DNA from: Alphaproteobacteria bacterium
GTDB taxonomy: Bacteria > Pseudomonadota > Alphaproteobacteria > Micavibrionales > Micavibrionaceae
Direction of reading: 5' to 3'
Length of the DNA: 5,026 nt
Assembly (NCBI GenBank): GCA_016763095.1
Contig: JAESUK010000030.1
Coordinates: 1 to 5,026, forward strand
Numbering within the stretch: the stretch's first letter is position 1; each line of letters begins with the position of its first letter. The position numbers and the translations under genes were made by a program. A model generated the notes under the pieces. The model ran no database searches, was not told the DNA's origin, and was given only the letters and a program-made list of their open reading frames with translations. Positions 4,709 through 5,026 of this stretch are shown piece by piece.

Positions 4709-5026
4709 TTAAATTTCTGGCTCAATTCCAGGTTCAGGGTTTTTGTGGCGTTGTTTATTCTTTTCATGTTTTTGTGTTTCTGGATGTATCTCCGAATGCT
4801 TGGTTTTGTCTAGGCCTCTCCCTTGTGTCATGTGTGATAAACCCTTAATGAGGTTCGCACGGTCTGATACATGCTGTTTTTGTAGCTGAATTAATTGCTC
4901 TTGTAGCTTTTGGCGTTGGTTGAGCTGGGCTTGAATGAGCTTGTCACGCTCGTTTTGATCCCGTTTGTGAGAGCGGCTAGTTTCTTGTTCATTTATTTTG
5001 CGTTGTTTCCAATATACGCCAGTCAA
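4709..5026 (-). CDS. C-terminal tail of a larger charged coiled-coil protein, possibly a relaxase; runs off the right edge
   Basis: The frame is open to the window edge. The TTG at 5024-5026 should not be taken as a start, and the gene very probably begins outside. The visible 105 residues start TGVYWKQRK and then form a long Arg/Lys/Glu/Gln-rich helix (RDQNERDKLIQAQLNQRQKL, then LQEQLIQLQKQHVSDR), consistent with a coiled coil, followed by a disordered basic and proline-containing end (NPEPGIEPEI). Such YWK-plus-charged-helix tails are found at the C-terminus of MOBP-type relaxases of conjugative elements, and the ardA neighbourhood fits, but the catalytic N-terminal domain (tyrosine and HxH motifs) is not in the window. 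Another coiled-coil mobilisation or partition protein is possible. Confidence 0.55.
   Translation of the reverse strand: MTGVYWKQRKINEQETSRSHKRDQNERDKLIQAQLNQRQKLQEQLIQLQKQHVSDRANLIKGLSHMTQGRGLDKTKHSEIHPETQKHEKNKQRHKNPEPGIEPEI

Noticed and set aside
4537..4848. Hydrophobic 103-aa open frame on the + strand
   Set aside because: Antisense to two better-supported - strand genes. Its hydrophobicity is what the complement of Lys/Glu/Gln-rich codons produces.
1..5026. CRISPR array, tRNA, rRNA, insertion sequence
   Set aside because: No regularly spaced direct repeats, no cloverleaf or rRNA-like sequence, and no transposase or terminal inverted repeats were seen.

Overview
The window reads as part of a conjugative or integrative mobile element from a moderately AT-rich proteobacterium, most likely a gammaproteobacterium. 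The reasons are a clear ardA antirestriction gene, small plasmid/ICE-type accessory genes, a charged tail resembling a relaxase C-terminus, and good AGGAGG-type ribosome binding sites. No host marker gene is present, so the host assignment is inference.

Left part (1-2917, all + strand): a compact three-gene cluster. It starts with the C-terminal end of a protein carrying an MIT_C / MITD1-like phospholipase-D-fold domain (1-411, 5' end outside the window). Next is a 651-residue GHKL (MORC/Hsp90-like) ATPase fused to a C-terminal PD-(D/E)XK nuclease-like domain resembling Shedu/DUF4263 (435-2390). Last is a small second PD-(D/E)XK-like protein (2447-2917). Gaps are short and each internal gene has its own ribosome binding site, so this is probably one operon. 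An ATPase fused to a nuclease, a second nuclease and an ESCRT-type accessory domain, all carried as cargo on a mobile element, make it a good candidate for an incompletely described defence (anti-phage or anti-plasmid) system.

Middle part (2918-3757): a short convergent gap leads to a small 59-residue gene on the - strand (2950-3129) whose Shine-Dalgarno sequence can be paired up in a hairpin. Then comes about 630 bases without a convincing gene. This is the leader of ardA and is unusually rich in short perfect hairpins, ending in overlapping antiterminator/terminator-like structures just before the ardA start.

Right part (3758-5026): ardA (+ strand, 170 aa, strongly acidic DNA mimic) converges on two - strand genes: a 107-aa protein with a CxxC zinc-knuckle-like N-terminus (4357-4680), and upstream of it the C-terminal coiled-coil tail of a larger protein running off the right edge (4709-5026), possibly a relaxase.

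Taken together, the element appears to carry both an offensive/defensive nuclease module and an antirestriction protein that would protect the element when it enters a new host. The leader before ardA may control when that protein is made.
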